Assembly (NCBI GenBank): GCA_027357125.1
Contig: DAHVVW010000014.1
Span: 1-13,668 of the forward strand
Source of the DNA: Clostridiales bacterium
GTDB taxonomy: Bacteria > Bacillota > Desulfitobacteriia > Desulfitobacteriales > Desulfitobacteriaceae
Reading direction: 5' to 3'
DNA: 13,668 bases
Shown here: positions 6,887 through 13,668 of the stretch, piece after piece
Layout of the letters: every line of letters starts with the position of its first letter
How positions within the stretch are numbered: position 1 is the first letter of the stretch
The notes under the pieces: model-generated
What the model saw: the letters and a program-made list of their open reading frames with translations, nothing else
The model's database searches: none
Told to the model about the DNA's origin: nothing
Made by a program: the position numbers and the translations under genes

Positions 6887-7645
6887 ATGATTAAGCTTGA
6901 TTCCGTCAACAAGTATTTTGGCAGCCATCATGTCTTAAAAGATGTAAGCCTCACCGTTGCTCCAGGGGAAGTGGTCGTGATTATCGGGCCGAGCGGATCC
7001 GGGAAAAGCACCCTGTTGCGCTGTATTAACTACCTGGAAGAAATTCAGAAAGGACGGATCGCTATCGAAGGCCGTCCTATCGGGTTGATTGAAAAGAACG
7101 GCAAGCCGACGGACATGCCGCAAAAGGATATCAATGCCATGCGGGCTCAAGTCGGAATGGTCTTTCAGAACTTCAACCTCTTTCCGCATAAGACGGTGGA
7201 AGAGAATATCATCATGGCCCTGATAACGATTAAAAAGCTGAAGAAGCAGGAGGCTCTGGAAGAAGCTCACCACCTGCTGAAAAAAGTTGGGCTTTTGGAC
7301 AAGGCTAAGGCATTCCCGGATAATTTATCCGGCGGGCAAAAACAGCGGGTAGCGATTGCCCGAGCCCTGGCCATGAAGCCGAAAGTGATGCTTTTCGATG
7401 AACCGACTTCCGCATTGGATCCTGAGTTGGTAGGAGAAGTATTAAGTGTTATGAAGGAGCTGGCAGGAGAAGGGATGACCATGGTGGTTGTCACCCATGA
7501 AATGGGGTTTGCTCGGGAAGTCGCGCACCGGGTGGTTGTCATGGATGATGGGAAATTAATCGAAGAAGGTTCTCCGGCGAAAATCTTCTTCGATCCGGAT
7601 AACCCGAGGACGCGAAGTTTCTTGAAAAAAGTCTTGGAACACTGA
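6887..7645 (+). CDS. Polar amino acid ABC transporter, ATP-binding protein (GlnQ/HisP type)
   Basis: 252 residues, full length for this family. Walker A GPSGSGKS is at 34-41, Q-loop Gln94 in [11 protein letters not shown], signature LSGGQ at 147-151, Walker B VMLFDE at 167-172, D-loop SALD at 175-178 and the switch His204 in VTHEMG. It powers amino acid import with the permease and binding protein of the same operon. GGGGAG in the permease 3' end provides its ribosome site, so the two are probably translationally coupled. It is the last gene of the operon; the next gene lies on the opposite strand. Confidence 0.95.
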   Translation: MIKLDSVNKYFGSHHVLKDVSLTVAPGEVVVIIGPSGSGKSTLLRCINYLEEIQKGRIAIEGRPIGLIEKNGKPTDMPQKDINAMRAQVGMVFQNFNLFPHKTVEENIIMALITIKKLKKQEALEEAHHLLKKVGLLDKAKAFPDNLSGGQKQRVAIARALAMKPKVMLFDEPTSALDPELVGEVLSVMKELAGEGMTMVVVTHEMGFAREVAHRVVVMDDGKLIEEGSPAKIFFDPDNPRTRSFLKKVLEH

Positions 7646-7713
7646 ATTTGGCCTTAAAGTCCGGAACAGTTGCGCATTTTTTGATGCTCTATTATGGAGG
7701 TACCTTCTACCAT

Positions 7714-7757
7714 GCCGGATCGCTGAGAAAGTTAGCGACAGGTTCAAGCGATCTGGC
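7714..7757. terminator. Hairpin between convergent transporter and M20 genes
   Basis: GCCGGATCGCT (7714-7724) pairs with AGCGATCTGGC (7747-7757): 11 pairs including one G-U (as read on the plus strand), with a 22-base loop. The M20 stop codon lies in the loop and the right arm is inside the M20 coding end. No T-run follows on either strand, so it is at best an untypical bidirectional terminator. Confidence 0.35.
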
Positions 7758-9006
7758 ACCATTCTAGAATAGTATGGATCAAAATCTTTGTACTCTGAAT
7801 CAGATCATCAATATTGACCCACTCGTTGTTGGCATGCATCTGCTCGGTCATGCCCGGCCCAAAAATGACTGTCGGAGTATTCCCATAGCGGTTCATGAAG
7901 CGAATGTCGGCGGCACCCTCACGACCGCTGATAACGGGTTCTTTTCCCACGACTTTGACAAACTGTTGGCTCAGTGTCTGAACGATGGGGCTGTCCACAG
8001 GGATCTCCGATGGTTCGGCGAAGTATCCGGTAAAGATGACTTCAGGGGAATGCTCTTTCAACCAGGGGTCGCTGGCGACCTTCTCGCATATAAACTCGAT
8101 GAACTCTGCCTTGACCGCGGCCGAGTCCTCCCCTGGAAGTGTAGCCATAGAACCTTTCAACAGGCAACTATCCGGGAAGGCACTGTGGTAAGAGCCGCTC
8201 TCGAATACTCCCACCATACAGGGGATGGCACTGAGAACGTCCGGATACAAGGGATGGCTCAGTCGTTTGACCCGCAAACGTTCGAAGTCGGCGACAGCCT
8301 GAGTAACCAAGTAGCCTTTCTCGATTGCGTTGATGCCTTCCCATCGGCGCTGGATGCCCGCGGCCATACCTTGGACCTTAATCTCAAACCAAATGCGCCC
8401 GATGGAGCCGGGCTGGACCCGCATACTGGAAGTTTCACAGCAAATTCCCGCATCGGCCTTGTACCCTTTCATCACACAAGCCAGGGTACCATTACCGGAG
8501 AGTTCCTCGTCCACCGTGTATTCTAGGATCAAGTCCCCCCGCAACCGGATACCGGATTCCTGAATAGCCTTTACAGCCATGGTCATGGCCGCTAGCCCCG
8601 ACTTCATGTCAGAAGCCCCACGTCCATAGAGGCGGCCGTCCGCAAGATCACCGGACCAGCTGCCGTGCTGCCAGCTCTCCTGCGCACCCGCCGGGATTAC
8701 GTCCACGTGTCCGTTGAAGAGGAGAGACTTTCCTCCCCCTACGCCATTAAGGACTCCCACTACGTTAGGCCGCCCCTCGTACCCGCGGGAGACTTCCACG
8801 AAAGCAGGGTGTTTTCGCAATGCGTCCAGTGACGGCTCAAAAACGTCAACGACCAGACCCATTTCCTTTAGCTGGTTGGCAATCAACTGTTGTATGGGGC
8901 CCTCCTCTCCGGTTACGCTCGGGACTCGAATCAGGTCCTGGAGGAAGCCAACGATGGTTGTCCGGTTTTGTTCGATCCATTGGTTTATGCGCTGACTGTG
9001 GTCCAT
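7744..9006 (-). CDS. M20-family metallopeptidase / deacylase (ArgE/DapE-like)
   Basis: 420 residues from the ATG at 9006, chosen because GGGAGGG sits 6 bases upstream; an in-frame ATG at 9021 has no spaced ribosome site. The dinuclear metal site of the ArgE/DapE/ACY1/CPG2 family is complete: His100 in NGHVDV, bridging Asp133 in GRGASDMKSG, catalytic Glu167 with Glu168 in TVDEELSG, Glu191 in CCETSS and His391 in EQMHANNE. These enzymes are cytoplasmic and hydrolyse N-acyl-amino acids, succinyl-diaminopimelate or small peptides; which one cannot be told from sequence. No other arginine or lysine pathway genes are near, so a scavenging role beside the amino acid importer is more likely than biosynthesis. 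In the lid domain the segment GMAAGIQRRWEGINA lacks the His usually found near here. I see no clear promoter upstream. Confidence 0.9.
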   Translation of the reverse strand: MDHSQRINQWIEQNRTTIVGFLQDLIRVPSVTGEEGPIQQLIANQLKEMGLVVDVFEPSLDALRKHPAFVEVSRGYEGRPNVVGVLNGVGGGKSLLFNGHVDVIPAGAQESWQHGSWSGDLADGRLYGRGASDMKSGLAAMTMAVKAIQESGIRLRGDLILEYTVDEELSGNGTLACVMKGYKADAGICCETSSMRVQPGSIGRIWFEIKVQGMAAGIQRRWEGINAIEKGYLVTQAVADFERLRVKRLSHPLYPDVLSAIPCMVGVFESGSYHSAFPDSCLLKGSMATLPGEDSAAVKAEFIEFICEKVASDPWLKEHSPEVIFTGYFAEPSEIPVDSPIVQTLSQQFVKVVGKEPVISGREGAADIRFMNRYGNTPTVIFGPGMTEQMHANNEWVNIDDLIQSTKILIHTILEWCQIA

Positions 9007-9074
9007 GGGTTTCCCTCCCATCCTCTTTTATTATTCCGAAATAAACAAATTGAACGAAGACCAATACAGGACGA

Positions 9075-9103
9075 TTGTGAAAATCCGGTAGTAGTGCTAA
9101 CAT
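9075..9103 (+). promoter_or_regulatory. Probable housekeeping promoter of the HAD phosphatase gene
   Basis: TTGTGA (9075-9080) and TAACAT (9098-9103) are separated by 17 bases, with 4 of 6 matches to each consensus hexamer. The start point would fall near 9110, inside the palindrome annotated next. Confidence 0.45.
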
Positions 9104-9117
9104 AAAGTTCAAACTTT
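9104..9117. promoter_or_regulatory. Palindrome at the predicted HAD gene start point (operator candidate)
   Basis: AAAGTT and AACTTT form a perfect inverted repeat with a 2-base centre, placed where a repressor would block the promoter just upstream. No regulator gene is adjacent, so its partner is unknown. Confidence 0.35.
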
Positions 9118-9138
9118 CATGAACCGAGGTAAGACGTA

Positions 9139-9825
9139 ATGCTTTTTTTCGATATTGACGGAACCTTATTTGATCATCCGTCGGCTGAAAAGGCCGGCGC
9201 TCTCGGTTTTTTAGATACACGACGCGAGATATTTTCATTTCCCACGCCGGATTTTTTAGGGTTGTGGTCGGATCTAATGGAAAAGTACTACCAACTTTAT
9301 CTACAAGGCGCACTTACCTTTTCTGAGCAACGCCGGGCTCGGGTCCGCGAGTTATATAATTTGGCAGGTTATAAGATAACCGATCAAGAAGCTGATCACG
9401 CCTTTCAGGATTACTTAGAGCATTATGAGCGGGCATGGACAGTCTATCCCGATGTTGTCCCCTGTCTCACACAACTAGAGCACATGGGCCTGGGAGTTAT
9501 TACAAATGGTGACTATCAACAACAGACAGCTAAACTAAAACAAGTGGGAATTCGGCAATTCTTCTCTATCATCGTAACATCAGGCGAGGTGGGGTTTGCT
9601 AAGCCTGACAGACGCATTTTTCTAGAGGCTTGTTCAAGAGCCAACCGAGAACCCGCCCGGTGTTATTACATTGGCGATTTACTGGAAACAGATTACGCGG
9701 GAAGTACGGCGGCCGGTTTGAGAGGGATTTGGCTAAATAGAAATGGCCGGCAGCTATCGTCCGAGACCCCAATCCCGACGCTGAAGAGCTTACAGCTTTT
9801 ACCGAGTTTGGTCGAACAGCGGTGA
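9139..9825 (+). CDS. HAD-superfamily hydrolase, subfamily IA (YjjG/YfnB-like phosphatase)
   Basis: 228 residues. All four HAD motifs are present: nucleophile and acid Asp5/Asp7 in FFDIDGT, Thr122 in ITNGD, Lys155 in FAKPD, and Asp180/Asp185 in GDLLETD. A helical cap lies between motifs I and II (about 15-100). Such enzymes are cytoplasmic phosphatases of small metabolites. The nearest characterised relatives act on nucleoside monophosphates or damaged nucleotides, but the substrate here cannot be read from the sequence. The start is supported by GAGGT 8 bases upstream. The gene appears to be transcribed alone, divergent from the M20 gene and convergent with the acyl-CoA synthetase operon, with no obvious functional tie to either. 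Confidence 0.9.
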   Translation: MLFFDIDGTLFDHPSAEKAGALGFLDTRREIFSFPTPDFLGLWSDLMEKYYQLYLQGALTFSEQRRARVRELYNLAGYKITDQEADHAFQDYLEHYERAWTVYPDVVPCLTQLEHMGLGVITNGDYQQQTAKLKQVGIRQFFSIIVTSGEVGFAKPDRRIFLEACSRANREPARCYYIGDLLETDYAGSTAAGLRGIWLNRNGRQLSSETPIPTLKSLQLLPSLVEQR

Positions 9826-9862
9826 CTGATGAGTCTCTCTCGTGTTCCATTTGCTAACTAAA

Positions 9863-9905
9863 AGAACTGAGGTCGGGAGATCGGGCTGTACCCGATCTCA
9901 GTTCT
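9863..9905 (-). terminator. Strong hairpin terminator of the oxidoreductase-synthetase operon
   Basis: AGAACTGAGGTCGGG (9863-9877) pairs with CCCGATCTCAGTTCT (9891-9905) over 15 positions, with one G-U (plus-strand reading; A-C in the minus-strand transcript) and a 13-base loop. A second pairing, AGATCGGG (9878-9885) with CCCGATCT (9891-9898), is possible inside it. On the minus strand the stem is followed by a short T-rich tail (TTTAG), so it best terminates the operon ending at 9917. It may also stop HAD transcripts arriving from the left. Confidence 0.7.
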
Positions 9906-9916
9906 AAGTATGGCAA

Positions 9917-10597
9917 TTAGATCAAAATCCGTACGTCTAAAATGGCAATCTTATCTTCAAAAACTACGGTCGGGTTTAAGTCGATCTCGTTAATCTCCGG
10001 GTTTTCTAGTACTAACTGGGAAAGATTAACCAAAGCCTTTGCTATTCCCGCCATGTCTTTTGGTTTTTGCCCCCTAGTCCCATGGAGGATCACCCGCCCC
10101 TTAATCCCCTCGATCATCTCGTAAGCATCTTCTTCGTTGACGGGCAACAATTCGAAGCTAACATCTTTAAACACTTCCACAAAAACCCCGCCTAGGCCGA
10201 ACATGAGTACCGGACCAAACTGGGCGTCTCTGTTCATGCCCAGAATGACCTCAGTCCCACCTGGGAGATACAATGTGACCAGCACGCCCTTTAATTCTGC
10301 TTCCTTATTAAAGGATTTAGCACTGGCCATAATTTCCGAAAAAGCCAGGCGCACTTCATCTTTGGTGCCTAGGTTAACCTTGACTCCGCCAGCCTCGCTC
10401 TTGTGGATAATCTGAGGGGAGACCATCTTTAACACCACCGGAAACCCAATTTCCTCAGCGGCTTGCTCCGCCTCCTCGACCGTACAGGCCAAGACGCTAG
10501 GCACACAAGGCAGCCCGTACTCCCGTAAGAGAGCACTTGCTTCATGTTCCAGTAAGTTACGGCCGGCTTCACGAGCCTGCTTAACTAGCTTATGCAT
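9917..10597 (-). CDS. acdB: ADP-forming acyl-CoA (acetate-CoA) ligase, beta subunit
   Basis: 226 residues from the ATG at 10597, chosen because AAGGGGG lies 8 bases upstream; a GTG at 10606 overlaps that site. It is a stand-alone ATP-grasp domain of the ACD beta type. Markers include FPVVLKMVSP, the IIHKSEAGGV loop (about 64-73), the PGGTEVILG strand, GPVLMFGLGGVFVE and the C-terminal EIDLNPTVV. The subunit binds ADP and takes phosphate from the alpha subunit's phosphohistidine to make ATP while acyl-CoA becomes free acid. Its ATG overlaps the alpha-subunit stop by 8 bases, so expression is coupled. The two-subunit arrangement is that described for Pyrococcus ACD, whereas many bacterial homologues are a single fused chain. 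A hairpin follows its stop codon. Confidence 0.9.
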   Translation of the reverse strand: MHKLVKQAREAGRNLLEHEASALLREYGLPCVPSVLACTVEEAEQAAEEIGFPVVLKMVSPQIIHKSEAGGVKVNLGTKDEVRLAFSEIMASAKSFNKEAELKGVLVTLYLPGGTEVILGMNRDAQFGPVLMFGLGGVFVEVFKDVSFELLPVNEEDAYEMIEGIKGRVILHGTRGQKPKDMAGIAKALVNLSQLVLENPEINEIDLNPTVVFEDKIAILDVRILI

Positions 10598-12023
10598 TAG
10601 GAGCACCCCCTTCTTGCCTGGCGATTTTATCCAGGTATTTCTTGCGTTCCATCATCTCGTCTAATACCCGGACCGCCTGGCTAGGCATCTTGAAGGTAGG
10701 TATCCCATTGGCCTCTAAGAACGCATTTGCTTCATCACACCACTTGCCGGCGAGGAAACATACAAAAACTGGTTTATTGGCCGCTTTAAGAGCGGGCAAT
10801 AAACTTTGAGCGAGTTCAACCGGCGGTAGGAAAGTCGGGGGAACAGTAATTAAGAGCACCGCGTCAACCCCCGGCTCATCCAACACAACATTTAGAGCAT
10901 CCGCGTGGTGCTCGGACATTGCCGCTGCCGTAATGTCAATATATCCGTCGGGATGACAAATCATAGCCATCGATGGCAGACATGCTTCCAGTTTCTTGCG
11001 CCCTTCCTCAGAAATATGCGCTAGTTCAGCATGCTTGGCAAAACCCAATTGGTCCACGGCCACAATGCCGGGCCCGCCCGCTTCCGTTAGAATACAAACC
11101 CGATTCCCCTGCGGAAGTGGCTGCATGGAGAACCCTTTGGCCACATCGACGAGTTCCTCTAGGTAATCAACGCGGGTTACTCCACACTTGGCAAACGCTG
11201 CATCATAGATTTTGTCAGACCCAGCCAAGGCCCCGGTATGGGAAGCCGCTGCCCGGGAGCCAATTTCGCTCCTGCCCACCTTGAGGATAATTACTGGTTT
11301 CTCTTTGGTGACTTTACTGGCAATCTCCCGGAACCGCTGACCGTCCCGAATGCCTTCCATATACATCCCTACAACTCGGGTATCCTGATCCTCACCGTAA
11401 TACTCCAGAATTTCCAGTACGTCAACATCAGACATATTGCCAACATGCGCCCATTTGGAGAAACCGAGCGGTGCCGGCTGCTCCTCCATAAATAACAAGG
11501 TAGTCCCACCCATGGCTCCACTCTGAGTAATAATGCTGATATCCCCTTGAGTTTTTACCACTGGCGGTTCAATGGTCGTGTCTAGAAAGTTGCGGGTGTT
11601 TTGAATCCCAACACAGTTCGGCCCAAAAACCCGAATTCCGGCTTGGCGAGCTGTGGCCACAATTTCTTTTTCCAGTTCGACTAGCTCAGGTACTTTTGTT
11701 TCTGCAAATCCAGCGGCAACTACAACGGCAGCTTTGATCCCGCCACGTGCAGCAGCTTCTTTCATCACGCCTAAAACATGGGAAGATGGCACGGCAATGA
11801 TAATCAAGTCCAAATTCCCGGGAATATCATTAAGTGTCTGGTAACATGACAGGCCAAGGACTTCTTTCTCCTTTGGATTTACAGGATATACCTTGCCGGT
11901 AAACCCATAGTCCAACATGTTCTTGACAATTTGGTATCCGGCTTTATAGGTATTAGTAGATGCCCCTATTACAGCCAAGCTCTCCGGGTAAAAATAATAA
12001 TCTAAGTCTTTACGACCGGACAT
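10590..12023 (-). CDS. acdA: ADP-forming acyl-CoA (acetate-CoA) ligase, alpha subunit
   Basis: 477 residues. The N-terminal Rossmann-type CoA-binding domain (about 8-130) includes LAVIGASTN and VYPVNPK. Two succinyl-CoA-ligase-like flavodoxin domains follow (about 150-300 and 305-460). The phospho-accepting His262 lies in AASHTGALAG, and the conserved Glu223 in YMEGIRDG matches the acidic residue known to assist phosphate transfer in this family. It converts acyl-CoA + Pi + ADP, together with the beta subunit, to acid + CoA + ATP by substrate-level phosphorylation. Acetyl-CoA or branched/aryl acyl-CoA are possible substrates; sequence alone does not decide. GAGAGGAG lies 7 bases before the ATG, and the gene begins 15 bases after the oxidoreductase beta stop codon, in one operon. 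Confidence 0.92.
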   Translation of the reverse strand: MSGRKDLDYYFYPESLAVIGASTNTYKAGYQIVKNMLDYGFTGKVYPVNPKEKEVLGLSCYQTLNDIPGNLDLIIIAVPSSHVLGVMKEAAARGGIKAAVVVAAGFAETKVPELVELEKEIVATARQAGIRVFGPNCVGIQNTRNFLDTTIEPPVVKTQGDISIITQSGAMGGTTLLFMEEQPAPLGFSKWAHVGNMSDVDVLEILEYYGEDQDTRVVGMYMEGIRDGQRFREIASKVTKEKPVIILKVGRSEIGSRAAASHTGALAGSDKIYDAAFAKCGVTRVDYLEELVDVAKGFSMQPLPQGNRVCILTEAGGPGIVAVDQLGFAKHAELAHISEEGRKKLEACLPSMAMICHPDGYIDITAAAMSEHHADALNVVLDEPGVDAVLLITVPPTFLPPVELAQSLLPALKAANKPVFVCFLAGKWCDEANAFLEANGIPTFKMPSQAVRVLDEMMERKKYLDKIARQEGGAPNA

Positions 12024-12038
12024 ATCTTTACTCCTCTC

Positions 12039-12947
12039 TTAGACATTCTCGCAACTCGTCAAATACTGCCAGTTCTCCGCCACCGCCTGTTGGATGATAT
12101 CCAGCTCGCCATGGTTGTCCGTAAGGTGACGGAAGCGTTTTTGCATAGCCAGATATTCTTTCACCGGTTTCGGATTGACCGGCCTCAAGTTAATCTTAAA
12201 CTGGCGGCCGCCTGTTATTTCATAGAGAGGGGCAAAATTTGTTTGCACTGCTAAGCGGGCCACTTTTACAGAATCCTTAGGTTCTATTCCCCAGCCATTG
12301 GAGCAGGGGGATAGCAAGTGAATATAAGAGGGACCGTCTATCGCCAAAGCCGTTTGGACTTTACGCATAAAGTCCAGCGGATAGGCAATGGAGGCCGTCG
12401 CCGTGTACGGAATCCCATGGGCTGCCATCACCCGTACCATATCCTTTTTGCGGCTTAAGGGGCGAGATTCGCCCTTACCAATTTTACCAACCGGAGAAGT
12501 CGTGGTGCTTGCTCCATACGGTGTGGCACCGGAGCGTTGAACTCCCGTGTTCATATACCCTTCATTGTCATAGCAGATATAGAGAAAACGGTGCCCTCTC
12601 TCTACCGCTCCGGACAAAGCTTGAAAACCTATATCCACTGTGCCGCCGTCGCCGGCCAAAACGATCAGGTTAACTCCGTCCCTGCGCTTACCGGCTTTTA
12701 ACGCGGCATCAATCCCACTGGCTACCGAACCGGCATTTTCAAACAAGCTGTGAACGTAAGGAAAAAGCGGCGCGCCGGCATAGCCATAGTTTACGCACAT
12801 GCAACCGGTAGAATTGACCATAATGGTGTTTTGACCAGCAATTTTACTCGCCATGCGAGCACCAATCACAGCTGCACAGCCAGGACACCCGCCCCGGCCA
12901 GGGGCAACGACTTCTTCCACCGGCAGGTCCTGCATCCTAACCGACAT
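12039..12947 (-). CDS. porB: 2-oxoacid (pyruvate-type):ferredoxin oxidoreductase, beta subunit
   Basis: 302 residues from the ATG at 12947, chosen because AGGTG lies 6 bases upstream; a GTG at 12956 is the other option. This is the thiamine-diphosphate-binding subunit. Four cysteines expected to hold the proximal [4Fe-4S] cluster are visible: Cys21 and Cys24 in GGCPGCA, Cys49 in STGC, and Cys215 in SPCSNGWG. The ThDP/Mg motif is GDGG (99-102) through YDNEGYMN (126-133). With the alpha subunit it oxidatively decarboxylates a 2-oxoacid to acyl-CoA and CO2 and reduces ferredoxin. The layout matches the multi-subunit archaeal/Thermotoga-type POR or VOR, not the single-chain PFOR common in clostridia. 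Pyruvate versus branched-chain 2-oxoacid specificity cannot be read. It overlaps the alpha gene by 11 bases. Confidence 0.9.
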   Translation of the reverse strand: MSVRMQDLPVEEVVAPGRGGCPGCAAVIGARMASKIAGQNTIMVNSTGCMCVNYGYAGAPLFPYVHSLFENAGSVASGIDAALKAGKRRDGVNLIVLAGDGGTVDIGFQALSGAVERGHRFLYICYDNEGYMNTGVQRSGATPYGASTTTSPVGKIGKGESRPLSRKKDMVRVMAAHGIPYTATASIAYPLDFMRKVQTALAIDGPSYIHLLSPCSNGWGIEPKDSVKVARLAVQTNFAPLYEITGGRQFKINLRPVNPKPVKEYLAMQKRFRHLTDNHGELDIIQQAVAENWQYLTSCENV

Positions 12948-13668
12948 TGGCTTCACCTACTTTCCAGACATCCAAAACTTCCCTGTTCTCATCAATCCAG
13001 AGCACCCGCTGCGTCAGGTTTTTACCGGTCTCAACCTGCTGCAATATACGACTGGCCTTCTCAATGGTTTCCATATTTACGTCACGTCCGCCCAGTCCGA
13101 CCACGAAATCCACGATTGACTGCGCACCCTCTCCTTGCAGCGCTGCCAGCACTTCCTGATATACGATGCCGGTGCTGCCTGGGGAAATATCCCGATCGAG
13201 CACACCGATCACTTTAGCCCCTTGCAGAATTTTGGCTAAATCCTGGTACGGGAACGGGCGGAAACTCTTCACTTTAGCCATCCCAATCTTCAACCCGTTA
13301 TTGCGCAAGTCATCAATAGCCGTGCGCACTGTCCCCATCATGGAACCAAGTCCTACCAGGATCATGTCGGCATCTTCTGTCCGGTAAGTTTCCACCATAC
13401 GATAAGAACGGCCAAAGATCCGGGCAAAGTCCGCCATAGCCTCCTTAATGACATGTTCCGCTCCCAGCATGCTTTCGTGCTTGTCCCGTTGGAATTCTTC
13501 GAAATAAGCCGGGAAGGCCATTACGTTAAACATTTTCGGACTGTTGATATCGAGCACAGGATAGTTCACATTAAAGGCAGGCAGAAATTCTTTCACTTGT
13601 TCCAACTCGGGAATATCCACAGGCTCTGAGATATGCGAAACATAGAACCCGTCGAAACATACCATTAC
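12937..13668 (-). CDS. porA: 2-oxoacid (pyruvate-type):ferredoxin oxidoreductase, alpha subunit (5' end outside window)
   Basis: 243 C-terminal residues are present; the frame is open to the window edge, so the true start lies beyond 13668. Recognisable features are the FDGFYVSH segment that follows the pyrimidine-binding domain in PorA, then the transketolase-C-like domain with LVGLGSMMGTVRTAIDDL, IGMAKVKSFRPFP and VIGVLDRDISPGSTG. It pairs with the beta subunit encoded directly downstream. The gamma subunit and the ferredoxin-like delta subunit normally needed by this enzyme are not in the window and would be expected just upstream of this gene. The gene order porA-porB-acdA-acdB implies shared expression. 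Confidence 0.88.
   Translation of the reverse strand, partial: VMVCFDGFYVSHISEPVDIPELEQVKEFLPAFNVNYPVLDINSPKMFNVMAFPAYFEEFQRDKHESMLGAEHVIKEAMADFARIFGRSYRMVETYRTEDADMILVGLGSMMGTVRTAIDDLRNNGLKIGMAKVKSFRPFPYQDLAKILQGAKVIGVLDRDISPGSTGIVYQEVLAALQGEGAQSIVDFVVGLGGRDVNMETIEKASRILQQVETGKNLTQRVLWIDENREVLDVWKVGEANVG

Noticed and set aside
7678..7687. GCAT/ATGC hairpin as transporter terminator
   Set aside because: Only four base pairs and no following T-run.
7712..7726. Tiny plus-strand frame ATG-CCG-GAT-CGC-TGA after a GGAGG
   Set aside because: Four codons downstream of the last operon gene; nothing follows on that strand for a leader peptide to control.
7774..8526. A 250-codon open frame on the plus strand inside the M20 gene
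   Set aside because: It lies wholly opposite a gene with all catalytic motifs, starts without a ribosome site and resembles no known family; it is a codon-usage shadow.
8846..9313. A 155-codon minus-strand frame bridging the M20 and HAD genes
   Set aside because: It overlaps both real genes, crosses their divergent control region and has no recognisable domain.

Overview
The window looks like a chromosomal segment of an anaerobic, spore-forming Firmicute, probably a clostridium of the Desulfitobacterium/Desulfotomaculum type. This is inferred from four things: a germination-specific amidase (cwlD), clostridial-style Shine-Dalgarno sites before nearly every gene, a ferredoxin-dependent 2-oxoacid oxidoreductase, and a sigma-54 regulator. 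No rRNA, tRNA, CRISPR array, phage gene or insertion sequence was seen. Coding density is high and the genes look intact. The first and last genes run off the window ends.

Layout. Positions 1-1869 (minus strand) carry a GH18 glycosidase lipoprotein and cwlD. Between them lies an inverted array of 7-base repeats. Positions 2176-5179 (plus) encode a two-component system: a membrane histidine kinase with an amino-acid-binding-protein sensor domain, overlapping an NtrC-type sigma-54 activator. Positions 5180-5380 hold a terminator-like hairpin, a symmetric upstream site and a well-spaced -24/-12 (sigma-54) promoter. That promoter reads into a polar amino acid ABC transporter, 5381-7645 (binding lipoprotein, permease, ATPase). 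An M20 metallopeptidase/deacylase (minus, 7744-9006) converges on the transporter. A HAD phosphatase (plus, 9139-9825) is divergent from it. A strong hairpin at 9863-9905 separates the HAD gene from a minus-strand operon. In transcription order that operon is 2-oxoacid:ferredoxin oxidoreductase alpha (partial) and beta, then ADP-forming acyl-CoA synthetase alpha and beta.

How it may work together (inference). The kinase senses an amino-acid-like ligand outside the cell. The partner regulator then activates the sigma-54 promoter of the neighbouring transporter, giving a compact sense-and-import module. The M20 enzyme could release free amino acids from N-acylated or peptide forms. The oxidoreductase and ADP-forming synthetase together can turn a 2-oxoacid, such as one from transamination, into CO2, reduced ferredoxin, a carboxylic acid and ATP. 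The neighbourhood as a whole suggests amino acid scavenging and fermentation. No single gene is of an unknown family. The most interesting points are the self-contained sigma-54 circuit, the oxidoreductase-ACD operon and the heptamer array.
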